From: JAHRAW01 sp965262585
Lineage (GTDB): Bacteria; Pseudomonadota; Gammaproteobacteria; Arenicellales; Poriferihabitantaceae
DNA length: 64,000 nucleotides
Assembly (NCBI GenBank): GCA_965262585.1
Contig: OZ253546.1
Coordinates: 1 to 64,000 of the forward strand
Reading direction: 5' to 3'
The notes beneath the pieces were generated by a model, which had not been told where the DNA came from, did not search any database, and saw only the letters and a list, made by a program, of their open reading frames with translations. Positions 45,216 through 54,407 of this stretch are shown here, piece by piece. The position numbers and the translations under genes were made by a program. Each line of letters starts with the position of its first letter. Within the stretch, counting starts at the first letter, position 1.

Positions 45216-46039
45216 TGAAGGACTTAATCGTTCGGTTTTGTGTTTTGGTTGTATTTTTTTGTGGGATTAATTCTGCTATAGCTCAAATGTGTGAGTCATA
45301 CATTGCACAAACTGTTAAGCCAATGACTTATGATGCGGTGGAGAAGATTGTTTCCGAAGTCCCCGAAGAAAAAGGAGAATTTGAAACAACAGCCGCTTTT
45401 AATGAAAGAGTAGCGGCCTTTGGTCTTTCGCTACCTAATAGTTTTCTGGTTGGCTATGATTTAATCGGAGCTGACCCGCTGAAATACGATGCAGATAGTC
45501 AGCACATGAAGATTTCGAGTTATGGGCTTACTGGTTACGCGGACTACTATCGTGATAAAGGGTATGGGGTGATGTGGGGTGCAAACAAAGATATTAATGA
45601 CAAATGGAAAAGTGTATTTAGAGATTATCCATTAGACATAGTCGTGTCAGAAGCACAGAAGGTAACCGGTCGATACAAGGGATCAAATGCACTGGGGGCA
45701 TCTGTGACCGTGAAAGAGATCACTAAGACAACTAATATTATCTTTGAGCGAGATTTAAATACCAATGAAGACATGTTCGCTACTCAACAAGATAAGAATT
45801 ACAATTTTAGAATTCCGATGTCGGTTGAAGAAGCAAAGGCACTCAAAAAACAAGCTAATGCAGCAGCATTAATAGTTCCTATGGCACCTTATTTTTACAA
45901 AGATTGGGGGGTTGCTTATCCGACATTCAGTTCGCCGACTAAAGTAATTGACAAATTTTTGGTGGTAGTTGCGAATATTCAATGTGTTTTTCTACTTGAT
46001 CGCACCAACAAGGTTGCGAGTGTGTTTGAAGTTAATTAA
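45215..46039 (+). CDS. Hypothetical secreted protein inserted in the formate dehydrogenase operon
   Basis: 274 residues from ATG at 45215, overlapping the preceding TGA by one base, with GGAGGA upstream. A Sec signal peptide is evident (MKDLIVRFCVLVVFFCGI, cleaved near AIAQ). The mature part has KGEFETTAAFNERVAAF, a motif seen in various uncharacterised periplasmic proteins. I do not recognise the family. It is visibly AT-rich compared with the flanking fds genes, so it looks like a newcomer placed exactly between the two dehydrogenase subunit genes. Confidence 0.75.
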   Translation: MKDLIVRFCVLVVFFCGINSAIAQMCESYIAQTVKPMTYDAVEKIVSEVPEEKGEFETTAAFNERVAAFGLSLPNSFLVGYDLIGADPLKYDADSQHMKISSYGLTGYADYYRDKGYGVMWGANKDINDKWKSVFRDYPLDIVVSEAQKVTGRYKGSNALGASVTVKEITKTTNIIFERDLNTNEDMFATQQDKNYNFRIPMSVEEAKALKKQANAAALIVPMAPYFYKDWGVAYPTFSSPTKVIDKFLVVVANIQCVFLLDRTNKVASVFEVN

Positions 46040-46061
46040 TTCGATATAATTTAAATTCATA

Positions 46062-46583
46062 ATGAAAGAACAATCTAAAGTGCAAAAACTACCCACTCAG
46101 ATTATCGGCAACATCGGACTTTTTCATGTGTGCTATGAATTGTCTCGAAGAGGGTTTAACGTTGTACCGACTTCGCGTAATACTCGGGCGGTGGATATCA
46201 TTGTCGGCGCGGCGGATTTCTCTAAACACGTGACCGTGCAGGTTAAAGCCACCACGATTAATATGGGCATTCATGTTGGGTCAAAAAAGAAATTTCCTAC
46301 CAAGGCGGATGCGTTACGGGCAACCAGTCTGGCGGATTTCTGGGTGTATGTGCGCGTTGAGCCAAAAGAAGGGTGTGCGGTGAAGCGGGTTACGGTTTGG
46401 CGGGGTAACGATGGGCTTTTGTTGCGGGAGATGCCGTCTAATTGGTGGTTCAATCCATGGGATTTTCCGGCAAGTGTCGATGCCAAAGTAAAAAAGAAAT
46501 GGGAAAAATTAACCGGCGACGGTGGGTGGGATTTGATTGGTAAATCCTTGTCAACAAGTAAATCAATGGTGGTAAAAAAATGA
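46062..46583 (+). CDS. Hypothetical protein, possible PD-(D/E)XK nuclease fold
   Basis: 173 residues. The N-terminal half reads like a restriction-endonuclease fold: IGNIGLFHVCYELSRRGF, then Asp45 in AVDIIV and Gln60-Val-Lys62 in VTVQVKATT, a D-x14-Q-x-K pattern. The Glu usually seen in the first helix (G-x-x-G-E) is a Leu here, so activity is uncertain. The last part is Trp-rich. Its stop overlaps the fdsA ATG as ATGA, which suggests translational coupling. The assignment rests on the motif alone. Confidence 0.65.
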   Translation: MKEQSKVQKLPTQIIGNIGLFHVCYELSRRGFNVVPTSRNTRAVDIIVGAADFSKHVTVQVKATTINMGIHVGSKKKFPTKADALRATSLADFWVYVRVEPKEGCAVKRVTVWRGNDGLLLREMPSNWWFNPWDFPASVDAKVKKKWEKLTGDGGWDLIGKSLSTSKSMVVKK

Positions 46584-49354
46584 TTCATTTCACCCTCGAT
46601 GGCAAATCTGTCGAAGCCCGTGATGGCGAGACTATTTGGCAAGTGGCGAAGCGGGAAGGGGTTGAGATTCCGCATTTGTGTTATGCCGATGAAGTTGACT
46701 ATCGACCGGATGGGAATTGCCGGGTGTGCATGGTGGAAATCGAGGGCGAGCGGGTGTTGGCGGCTTCTTGTTTGCGTAAGCCCGCCGAGGGTATGGCGGT
46801 AATCAGCACCGGCGAGCGCGCCAAGAAGTCGCGCAATATGGTGATGGAGTTGTTGCTGGCCGACCAGCCGCCCCGGGCGGTCGCCCATGATCGCGATTCG
46901 AAGTTGTGGCGTTGGGCGGACAAGATGTCGGCCAACGGCGGCGCCTTGGACGCCGGCCGTTTTGCGGCACGTCCGGCCACCGAGACGCCAATCGCGGACA
47001 CCAGCCATCCCGCCATGTACGTCGCCCTCGATTCCTGCATTCAGTGCAACCTGTGCGTACGCGCCTGCCGGGAAGTTCAGGTCAACGATGTAATCGGTAT
47101 GGCGTTGCGCGGCCACCACGCGAAAATTGTTTTTGACATGGACGATGAAATGGGTGCTAGCACCTGTGTCGCATGCGGCGAATGCGTGCAGGCGTGTCCC
47201 ACCGGCGCGCTCATGGAAGCGAATTTGGTGGATGAAAAGGGAGTCGGGCGGTTTGCTTCGCTGGAGGATTCCACGGAACAAACCCACAGCGTCTGTCCCT
47301 ATTGCGGGGTTGGCTGCCAGATCACCTATCAAGTCGCGGACAATGAAATCGTTGCGGTTCAGGGGCGGGAAGGGCCGGCCAATCGCAACCGCTTGTGCGT
47401 TAAGGGCCGCTTCGGATATGACTATGTCAAACACCCTCACCGATTGCTCAAACCGCTAATCCGCCGGCAAGATGCTCCCAAACGCGGCGACATGGATCTC
47501 GATCCGGCCAATCCTCTGAAGCATTTCCGCGAAGTTGAGTGGGAGGAAGCGTTGGAATTCGCCGCCGGTAATTTGCAGAAAATCCGCGACACTCATGGCG
47601 GGAACGCGCTGGCCGGATTTGGTTCGGCCAAATGTTCAAACGAAGAAGCCTATTTGTTTCAGAAACTGGTGCGCACCGGATTCGGCACCAACAATGTCGA
47701 TCACTGCACCCGCCTCTGCCACGCCTCATCGGTGGCGGCGTTGCTGGAGGGCGTGGGTTCGGGGGCGGTCTCGGCGCCGTTCAACGCGGTGGAAGATTCC
47801 GATGTGATCGTAGTCATCGGCGCCAACCCGGTGGGCAATCACCCGGTGGCGGCGACCTTTTTCAAGCAAGCCGCCAAGTCGGCGACCTTGATTGTTATGG
47901 ACCCCAGAGGCACCGGGCTCAAGCGGCACGCCGACCACATGTTGCAGTTCAAGCCGGGAACCGACGTGGCCATGCTGAACGCGCTACTCCATGTCATTGT
48001 CGAGGAAGAACTTTACGACCGCGAATATGTACGAACCCATACCGAAGGTTTCGATGCGCTCAAAAAACACTTGGTGAAATTCACCCCGGAACGCATGCAA
48101 CCGGTGTGCGGCATAGACGCCGATACCCTGCGCACCGTAGCCCGGACTTTCGCCAATGCCAAAGCCGCGATCATTTTTTGGGGTATGGGCATCTCCCAGC
48201 ACACCCACGGCACCGACAACGCGCGCTGCCTGATTGCGCTGTCGCTGATTACCGGGCAGGTTGGCCGCCCCGGCACCGGGTTGCATCCGTTGCGCGGGCA
48301 GAATAATGTGCAAGGGGCGTCTGACGCTGGACTCATACCGATGATGCTGCCGGACTACAACGTGGTGGACGATGCCGAGCGGCGCGCCCGCTTTGAAAAC
48401 GCATGGGGAACCGAGTTGGATTCCGAGCGCGGGCTTACGGTGGTGGAAATTATGCATGCCATTCACGATGATAAAATTCGTGGCATGTACATCATGGGCG
48501 AGAACCCGGCGATGTCGGACCCGGATGTTCAACACGCCCGCGATGCGTTGGCGAAACTGGAACATCTGGTGGTGCAGGATATTTTCCTGACCGAAACCGC
48601 GTTTTACGCCGATGTCGTGCTGCCAGCCTCGGCGTGGCCGGAAAAAGGCGGCACGGTTACCAACACCAATCGCCAGGTGCAACTCGGGCGCGCCGCCCTG
48701 AAACTCCCCGGCGAAGCGCGGCAGGATTGGTGGATTACTCAAGAGATCGCCCGGCGGCTTGGCCTCGAGTGGAATTACGCCGGGCCCTCGGAAGTTTATG
48801 CCGAGATGGCTTCGGTGATGCCGTCGTTGGATCACATTACATGGGAACGCTTGCTCGCCGAAAGTTCGGTCACTTATCCCTGCGCCGGTGCCGGGCAAGC
48901 CGGTGCTGAGATCGTGTTCACAGACGGATTTCCCACCGCCAACAAACGCGGCAAACTGGTGACAGCGGACATCATCGCGCCGGACGAGTTGCCGGATGAC
49001 GACTATCCGCTGGTGTTGAGCACTGGCCGGCAGTTGGAACACTGGCACACCGGTGCCATGACTCGGCGCGCCGGTGTGCTCGATGAAATCGAACCCGAAG
49101 CGGTTGCCACGCTGTCCCCCGAGGCGCTGATTGAACTCAACATCACCCCCGGCGAGCGCATCCGCGTAACCACCCGGCGCGGAGTCATTGAATTGAAATC
49201 CCGTGCCGACCATGCGGTTCCCCTCGGCATGATTTTCATTCCGTTTTGTTATGCCGAAGCCGCCGCCAACATACTCACCAACGCCGCCCTGGATCCAATC
49301 GGCAAAATTCCCGAGTTCAAGTTTTGCGCCGCCAAAGTTGAACGGGTGGCCTGA
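46580..49354 (+). CDS. fdsA: NAD-dependent formate dehydrogenase alpha (catalytic) subunit
   Basis: 924 residues. The N-terminus is a NuoG-like 2Fe-2S and 4Fe-4S module (CRVCMVEIEG), followed by two 4Fe-4S clusters (CIQCNLCVRAC and CVACGECVQACP). The molybdopterin part starts with a 4Fe-4S site CPYCGVGC. The Mo ligand is Cys380 followed by His381 in HCTRLCHAS, so this is a Cys and not a selenocysteine enzyme. It oxidises formate to CO2 in the cytoplasm and feeds NADH through the FdsGB fusion. No fdsC, fdsD or fdhD maturation gene is adjacent. Confidence 0.93.
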   Translation: MIHFTLDGKSVEARDGETIWQVAKREGVEIPHLCYADEVDYRPDGNCRVCMVEIEGERVLAASCLRKPAEGMAVISTGERAKKSRNMVMELLLADQPPRAVAHDRDSKLWRWADKMSANGGALDAGRFAARPATETPIADTSHPAMYVALDSCIQCNLCVRACREVQVNDVIGMALRGHHAKIVFDMDDEMGASTCVACGECVQACPTGALMEANLVDEKGVGRFASLEDSTEQTHSVCPYCGVGCQITYQVADNEIVAVQGREGPANRNRLCVKGRFGYDYVKHPHRLLKPLIRRQDAPKRGDMDLDPANPLKHFREVEWEEALEFAAGNLQKIRDTHGGNALAGFGSAKCSNEEAYLFQKLVRTGFGTNNVDHCTRLCHASSVAALLEGVGSGAVSAPFNAVEDSDVIVVIGANPVGNHPVAATFFKQAAKSATLIVMDPRGTGLKRHADHMLQFKPGTDVAMLNALLHVIVEEELYDREYVRTHTEGFDALKKHLVKFTPERMQPVCGIDADTLRTVARTFANAKAAIIFWGMGISQHTHGTDNARCLIALSLITGQVGRPGTGLHPLRGQNNVQGASDAGLIPMMLPDYNVVDDAERRARFENAWGTELDSERGLTVVEIMHAIHDDKIRGMYIMGENPAMSDPDVQHARDALAKLEHLVVQDIFLTETAFYADVVLPASAWPEKGGTVTNTNRQVQLGRAALKLPGEARQDWWITQEIARRLGLEWNYAGPSEVYAEMASVMPSLDHITWERLLAESSVTYPCAGAGQAGAEIVFTDGFPTANKRGKLVTADIIAPDELPDDDYPLVLSTGRQLEHWHTGAMTRRAGVLDEIEPEAVATLSPEALIELNITPGERIRVTTRRGVIELKSRADHAVPLGMIFIPFCYAEAAANILTNAALDPIGKIPEFKFCAAKVERVA

Positions 49355-49396
49355 TTTCCCCACACGAAAAACATTCCGGAAAATATTCCGACAAAC

Positions 49397-50377
49397 ATGA
49401 AAGCGATCCTGCTTAAAGACTTCGGCGGCGCGGAAAAGATGGTGTTCGGCGCGACCGAACGCCCGTCCCCCGGCACCGGGCAGGTTCTCATCAAGGTGGC
49501 GGCGACTACGGTGAACCGCCCCGACATCATGCAGCGGGAAGGAAACTACGCGCCCCCCAAAGGCGAGTCGGAAATCCTCGGCTTGGAAGCCGCCGGCACG
49601 GTGGAGGAAGTCGGCGCCGGAGTAACCCGCTGGAAGATCGGCGACCGCGTCATGGCGCTGCTCGGTGGTGGTGGATACGCCGAATACGCGCTCGCCCACG
49701 CCGACCACGCCATGGCCATTCCAACTGGCATGGACTACCACCAAGCGTCGTGCGTGTGCGAAACCTACCTGACCGCGTACCTGAATATCTTCATGATCGC
49801 CGGGTTGGAAAACCGCCAGTCGGTGCTGTTGCACGGCGGCGGCGGCGGCGTCAACACCGCCGCCATCCAGTTGTGCCGATGCTTGACGCCTCAATGCACC
49901 GTCATCGTCACCGCCTCCGGCGGCAAGGTGGAACGGGTCGGACAACTCGGCGCCGATGAAGTGATCAACTACCAACTCGAATCATTCGCACTCAGGGTCA
50001 AGGAAATCACCGCCAAACGCGGCGCGGATGTGATCCTCGACCACATCGGCGGCCCGTATTTGGAACCCAACCTGCAATGCCTCGCGGTGGGCGGTACGCT
50101 GATGCTGATTGGCGTGTTGGGCGGGAGCACCGCCGAGTTTAATCTGGCACGGGTCATGGTCAAACGCCAAAGAATCATCGGCTCGGTGTTGCGCTCCCGG
50201 CCCCTCGCCGAAAAAGCCGCGATCATCGCCCGTTTCGCCGAAACCGTGCTGCCGCTCATGGCAGACGGCACCATCACGCCGCTGATTTCCGAAGTGTATC
50301 CCCTCGCTCAAGCCGCGGATGCCCACCGTGCCATGGAAGCATCCCGCCATTTCGGCAAAATCGTGCTGGCGGTGTAA
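49397..50377 (+). CDS. Zinc-free medium-chain dehydrogenase, quinone oxidoreductase-like
   Basis: 326 residues. The N-terminal GroES-like domain (VNRPDIMQREGNYAPPKGES) lacks the Cys and His zinc ligands of alcohol dehydrogenases. The Rossmann part has VLLHGGGGGVNTAAIQLCRC and the NADPH-preferring QLGADEVINYQ. It resembles PIG3-type NADPH:quinone reductases. It lies between fdsA and napE on the same strand; a functional link to either is not shown. Confidence 0.85.
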   Translation: MKAILLKDFGGAEKMVFGATERPSPGTGQVLIKVAATTVNRPDIMQREGNYAPPKGESEILGLEAAGTVEEVGAGVTRWKIGDRVMALLGGGGYAEYALAHADHAMAIPTGMDYHQASCVCETYLTAYLNIFMIAGLENRQSVLLHGGGGGVNTAAIQLCRCLTPQCTVIVTASGGKVERVGQLGADEVINYQLESFALRVKEITAKRGADVILDHIGGPYLEPNLQCLAVGGTLMLIGVLGGSTAEFNLARVMVKRQRIIGSVLRSRPLAEKAAIIARFAETVLPLMADGTITPLISEVYPLAQAADAHRAMEASRHFGKIVLAV

Positions 50378-50392
50378 CTGGCGCGGGGAACA

Positions 50393-50536
50393 ATGTATAT
50401 GCAACACCAATCACCGCCGCCGCAACGCAAGAAAGCAGAATGGCTGGCTTTTATTTTTTTAACCGTGTTGCTCGTGCCGATGTGCGCCATCGCCGGCATT
50501 GGCGGATACGGTTTGTTGATATGGATTATGCAGTGA
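50393..50536 (+). CDS. napE: Periplasmic nitrate reductase accessory protein NapE
   Basis: 47 residues, read directly from the sequence. A basic segment RKKAEWLAF leads into one membrane helix, AFIFLTVLLVPMCAIAGIGG, ending YGLLIWIMQ, which matches NapE. NapE is a small inner-membrane protein of unclear function found at the head of nap operons. GGGGAA precedes the ATG. The gene lies 31 bp before napD. Confidence 0.82.
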   Translation: MYMQHQSPPPQRKKAEWLAFIFLTVLLVPMCAIAGIGGYGLLIWIMQ

Positions 50537-50567
50537 GCGTTACAATACTTGTTTTTTTGCCACGACC

Positions 50568-50825
50568 ATGCACATCAGCAGTTTCCTGATTTTATGCAAA
50601 CCTGAAAACCGGCGGATGGTAGCGGATGCCGCCGCCGCATTGCCGGGCGTGGAAGTTTGTCACAGCGGTGCCAACGGAAAAATTGTTGCCATCGCCGAAG
50701 GTGGAACCGAAACCCACATCACCCACGCCCTGCAAACTTTACAAGACCTGCGCGGCGTGGTCACCGTCAATTTGGTATACCACGGCGTGGAAGAAAGCAC
50801 CGGAGATGCAGGCGATGGCGATTGA
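50568..50825 (+). CDS. napD: NapA signal-peptide chaperone NapD
   Basis: 85 residues. The start MHISSFLILCKPENRRMV and VTVNLVYHGVEE fit the ferredoxin-fold NapD family. NapD binds the twin-arginine signal of NapA and prevents premature export. It overlaps the start of napA by 11 bp. Confidence 0.9.
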   Translation: MHISSFLILCKPENRRMVADAAAALPGVEVCHSGANGKIVAIAEGGTETHITHALQTLQDLRGVVTVNLVYHGVEESTGDAGDGD

Positions 50826-53322
50826 TCAAAAGCGCCGAGATTTTCTCAAAGCCCAAGCCACAGCGGCAGCCCTGTGCGCCGCCGGTGTGTCGCCGGTTTC
50901 TTCGCATGCCGCCAATTTTGATGCTGACCCGCTGCGCACGCGCGTAAAGTGGGACAAAGCACCGTGTCGTTTTTGTGGCACCGGATGTTCGGTGATGGTC
51001 GGCGTGCAGGACGGGCAAGTCACCGCCACCCACGGCGATGTCAAATCTCCGGTCAACCGGGGATTGAACTGCGTCAAAGGCTATTTTTTGTCGAGAATTA
51101 TGTATGGGGAAGACCGCCTGCAAACGCCCATGCTGCGAATGAAAAATGGCGTATACCACAAAGAAGGCGAGTTTGAACCGGTGTCGTGGGATCGCGCTTT
51201 CGATGAAATGGCGAAGCAGTTCAAAAAAACCCTGCGCGAAAAAGGCGCGGATGGGATTGGGATGTTCGGTTCCGGGCAATGGACGATTTGGGAGGGCTAC
51301 GCCGCCGTCAAACTGATGAAGGCCGGTTTTCGCTCCAACCACATTGACCCCAACGCCCGCCACTGCATGGCGTCCGCCGCCGCCGCTTTCATTCGCACTT
51401 TCGGCATTGACGAACCGATGGGCTGCTATGACGACATTGAAGCGGCGGATGCGTTTGTGTTGTGGGGTTCGAATATGGCGGAGATGCACCCGATTTTGTG
51501 GACGCGCGTGGCCGACCGCCGGTTGTCGGCAAACCATGTTCGCGTGGCGGTGCTTTCGGTTTTCGAAAATCGCTGTTTTGATCTGGCCGACCTGCCGGTT
51601 ATTTTTCATCCGCAAAGCGACCTCGCCATCCTCAATGGCATCGCCAATCTGATTATTCAACGCGGTGCGGTTGATCACGACTTTATCCGCAAGCACGCGA
51701 TTTTTCGCCGTGCCAACACCGACATCGGCTACGGGTTGCGCGCATCCGATCCCCGACAAAAAAATGCCACCGGCGCCAAAGATCCAGGGGCTTCCTCGCC
51801 GATGACCTTTGCGCAATACGCCGCCTTTGTCGCCGATTATCCCCCCGCCCGAGTGCGCGAATTGTCCGGCGTGGAGGAACACACGCTGGAAAAACTCGCC
51901 GACTTATACGCCGACCCGAATATCAACGTGATGTCGTTTTGGACCATGGGATTCAACCAGCATGTGCGCGGCGTGTGGTGTAATCATCTGGTCTACAACC
52001 TGCATTTATTGACCGGCAAAATCTCCAAGCCCGGCAATTCACCTTTTTCGCTGACCGGCCAACCTTCGGCCTGCGGCACGGCGCGAGAAGTTGGCACTTT
52101 TTCGCACCGCCTCCCCGCCGACATGGTGGTCACCAATCCCAAACACCGCGCCCGCGCCGAAAAAATCTGGCAACTGCCGGCGGGGGTGATACCGTCGCGC
52201 CCCGGCTATCATGCGGTTGAGCAAAGCCGCGCCTTGCGCGATGGCAAACTGAACGCCTACTGGGTGATGGTCAACAACAACCTGCAAGCGTCGGCCAACA
52301 TTCTCGAAGAAGGCTATCCCGGCTATCGCAATCCCGCCAACTTCATCGTCGTCTCCGATGCATATCCCACCGTTACCGCGCGCGCCGCCGACTTGATTTT
52401 GCCGACCGCAATGTGGGTGGAAAAAGAGGGCGCGTATGGCAACGCCGAACGCCGCACTCAGTTCTGGCGGCAGTTGGTCAAAGCCCCGGGCGAGTCGCGT
52501 TCGGATTTGTGGCAACTCATGGAATTTTCCAAACGATTCACCACCGATGAAACTTGGCCGGCAGACCTGCTCGATGCCAATCCGTCTTATCGTGGCAAGA
52601 CCTTGTTTGAGGTACTGTTTGCCAATGGCGTGGCAGATCGCTATCCGGCATCGGAAGTGCCCGCCGAGTACGCCAACGACGAAGCCACCGCATTCGGTTT
52701 TTATCCGCAAAAAGGATTGTTTGAGGAATACGCCACCTTCGGGCGCGGTAAGGGGCATGATTTAGCGGCCTTCGATGCCTACCATGAAAACCGAGGATTA
52801 CGCTGGCCGGTGGTCAACGGGCGGGAAACCCGCTGGCGTTATCGTGCCGGCGAAGATCCTTATGTGCCGGACGGCGAGAAGGAAGTGTATTTTTACGGCC
52901 ACGCCGATGGTCGTGCGCGAATATTTGCCGCACCGTTTGAAGCGGCGGCGGAATCGCCCGATGAGGATTATCCGTTCTGGCTTTGTACCGGCAGAGTGTT
53001 GGAACACTGGCATTCCGGATCGATGACCGCACGCACGCCGGAGTTATACCGCGCCATGCCGCACGCATTGATTTATATGCACCCGGACGATGCGCGGCAA
53101 CTGGAACTACGGCGTGGCAGCGAGGCGGTGGTGGAATCGCGGCGCGGGGCGGTGCGCGCTCGAGTGGAAACCCGTGGCCGCAATCGACCGCCACCGGGGT
53201 TGATTTTTGTTCCGTGGTTTGATGCCAGTCGATTGATTAATAAAGTAACGCTGGATGCGACCGACCCTATTTCCAAGCAGACCGATTTCAAGAAATGCGC
53301 GGTGCGGGTATCGCGGGCATGA
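50815..53322 (+). CDS. napA: Periplasmic nitrate reductase catalytic subunit NapA
   Basis: 835 residues, close to the 828 of E. coli. The twin-arginine signal is KRRDFLKAQ. The 4Fe-4S site is CRFCGTGC, and bis-MGD molybdopterin motifs follow (GLNCVKGYFLS). The ATG at 50815 has GGAG upstream. Open frame extends further 5' (to 50626) inside napD, but that extension would bury the signal peptide. It reduces nitrate to nitrite in the periplasm with electrons from NapC and NapB. Confidence 0.93.
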   Translation: MAIDQKRRDFLKAQATAAALCAAGVSPVSSHAANFDADPLRTRVKWDKAPCRFCGTGCSVMVGVQDGQVTATHGDVKSPVNRGLNCVKGYFLSRIMYGEDRLQTPMLRMKNGVYHKEGEFEPVSWDRAFDEMAKQFKKTLREKGADGIGMFGSGQWTIWEGYAAVKLMKAGFRSNHIDPNARHCMASAAAAFIRTFGIDEPMGCYDDIEAADAFVLWGSNMAEMHPILWTRVADRRLSANHVRVAVLSVFENRCFDLADLPVIFHPQSDLAILNGIANLIIQRGAVDHDFIRKHAIFRRANTDIGYGLRASDPRQKNATGAKDPGASSPMTFAQYAAFVADYPPARVRELSGVEEHTLEKLADLYADPNINVMSFWTMGFNQHVRGVWCNHLVYNLHLLTGKISKPGNSPFSLTGQPSACGTAREVGTFSHRLPADMVVTNPKHRARAEKIWQLPAGVIPSRPGYHAVEQSRALRDGKLNAYWVMVNNNLQASANILEEGYPGYRNPANFIVVSDAYPTVTARAADLILPTAMWVEKEGAYGNAERRTQFWRQLVKAPGESRSDLWQLMEFSKRFTTDETWPADLLDANPSYRGKTLFEVLFANGVADRYPASEVPAEYANDEATAFGFYPQKGLFEEYATFGRGKGHDLAAFDAYHENRGLRWPVVNGRETRWRYRAGEDPYVPDGEKEVYFYGHADGRARIFAAPFEAAAESPDEDYPFWLCTGRVLEHWHSGSMTARTPELYRAMPHALIYMHPDDARQLELRRGSEAVVESRRGAVRARVETRGRNRPPPGLIFVPWFDASRLINKVTLDATDPISKQTDFKKCAVRVSRA

Positions 53323-53777
53323 AAAAGCACCGACGCATTGTCGGCCGGCTACTTACGATTGCTTCGCTTCTTGTGATTGGTTCACCGCTTGCGGTGGCGG
53401 ACTTGGACGGTATGCGCGGCGGTGTGTTGGTGGATGAAATCGCCCCCGCTCCGCATCTCGCCGGCGTCGAGAAAAATGAAGGCCGGCGGACGCGCAATTA
53501 TCCGCAGCAACCGCCGCTCATACCGCATTCCATTGACGGCTACGAAATCAGTTTGCGCGCCAATAAATGCCTGTCCTGTCATTCGCGCCGCCGAACCGTC
53601 GAGACCGGCGCGCCGATGCCAAGCATCGCGCATTTCATGGACCGCGATTTACAAGTGCTGAGCGACCTGTCTCCGCGCCGCTATTTTTGCACGCAGTGTC
53701 ATATCACGCAGACCGACGCCACTCCCCCGATTGGCAATACCTTCATTGACGCCGCCGACTTGCCGGTGGGTGAATAG
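53319..53777 (+). CDS. napB: Periplasmic diheme cytochrome c NapB
   Basis: 152 residues from the ATG at 53319, which overlaps the napA stop codon as ATGA. A signal peptide (LLTIASLLVIGSPLAVA) is followed by two heme sites, CLSCH and CTQCH. NapB is the electron-transfer subunit of the NapAB complex. The order napE-D-A-B-C is normal for quinol-linked systems that lack napGH. Confidence 0.9.
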   Translation: MKKHRRIVGRLLTIASLLVIGSPLAVADLDGMRGGVLVDEIAPAPHLAGVEKNEGRRTRNYPQQPPLIPHSIDGYEISLRANKCLSCHSRRRTVETGAPMPSIAHFMDRDLQVLSDLSPRRYFCTQCHITQTDATPPIGNTFIDAADLPVGE

Positions 53778-53783
53778 CCGCCG

Positions 53784-54389
53784 ATGATTTTGCGGTCACT
53801 GAAAAAACTGCCGGGCAGGTTGTGGCGTCGGGTGTCGCGCCCGAGCGCGTATTTCAGTTTGGGTTTTTTGAGCGCCGGCGGATTTATCATGGGAGTATTT
53901 TTCTGGGGCGGGTTTAACACCGCATTGGAACTCACCAACACCGAAGAGTTTTGCATTTCCTGCCACGAAATGCGCGATAATGTGTATGTGGAATTGCAGC
54001 GCACCATTCACTACAGCAACCGTTCGGGCGTGCGCGCGACCTGCCCGGATTGTCATGTGCCGTATAACTGGACCGATAAAATTTCCCGCAAGGTGCAGGC
54101 ATCCAAAGAAGTGTGGGGTTGGTTGTTCGGGGTAATTGATACCCGTGAGAAGTTTCAAGCGCACCGCCGGGTGATGGCGGAACGGGAGTGGAAGCGGCTG
54201 AAAGCGAATGATTCTTTGGAATGCCGTAATTGCCATCTGTTTGAGTCCATGGACTTATCGGCACAGTCGGCGCGGTCTGCGAAGTTTCACGAACAAAACA
54301 TGAGAAAAAAGAATTTAACCTGCATAGATTGCCACAAAGGAATCGCGCATGACTTGCCCGACATGACTGGCGTGCCCGGCTGGCAGTAA
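53784..54389 (+). CDS. napC: Tetraheme quinol dehydrogenase NapC/NirT
   Basis: 201 residues. One N-terminal membrane helix (FLSAGGFIMGVFFWGGF) anchors four heme sites: CISCH, CPDCH, CRNCH and CIDCH. NapC oxidises membrane quinol and reduces NapB. It lies 6 bp after napB. No napF, napG, napH or napL is seen next to the cluster. Confidence 0.92.
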   Translation: MILRSLKKLPGRLWRRVSRPSAYFSLGFLSAGGFIMGVFFWGGFNTALELTNTEEFCISCHEMRDNVYVELQRTIHYSNRSGVRATCPDCHVPYNWTDKISRKVQASKEVWGWLFGVIDTREKFQAHRRVMAEREWKRLKANDSLECRNCHLFESMDLSAQSARSAKFHEQNMRKKNLTCIDCHKGIAHDLPDMTGVPGWQ

Positions 54390-54407
54390 CAGAACCCATA
54401 TCATTTT

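Noticed and set aside
46271..47440. A 389-codon minus-strand open frame opposite the hypothetical gene and fdsA
   Set aside because: Antisense shadow of fdsA with His/Arg-rich, motif-free translation.
47984..49975. A 663-codon open frame on the minus strand opposite fdsA and the oxidoreductase gene
   Set aside because: It is antisense to two clear genes in GC-rich DNA, spans their boundary, and its translation shows no known motif.
50767..51882. A 371-codon minus-strand open frame
   Set aside because: Antisense to napA.
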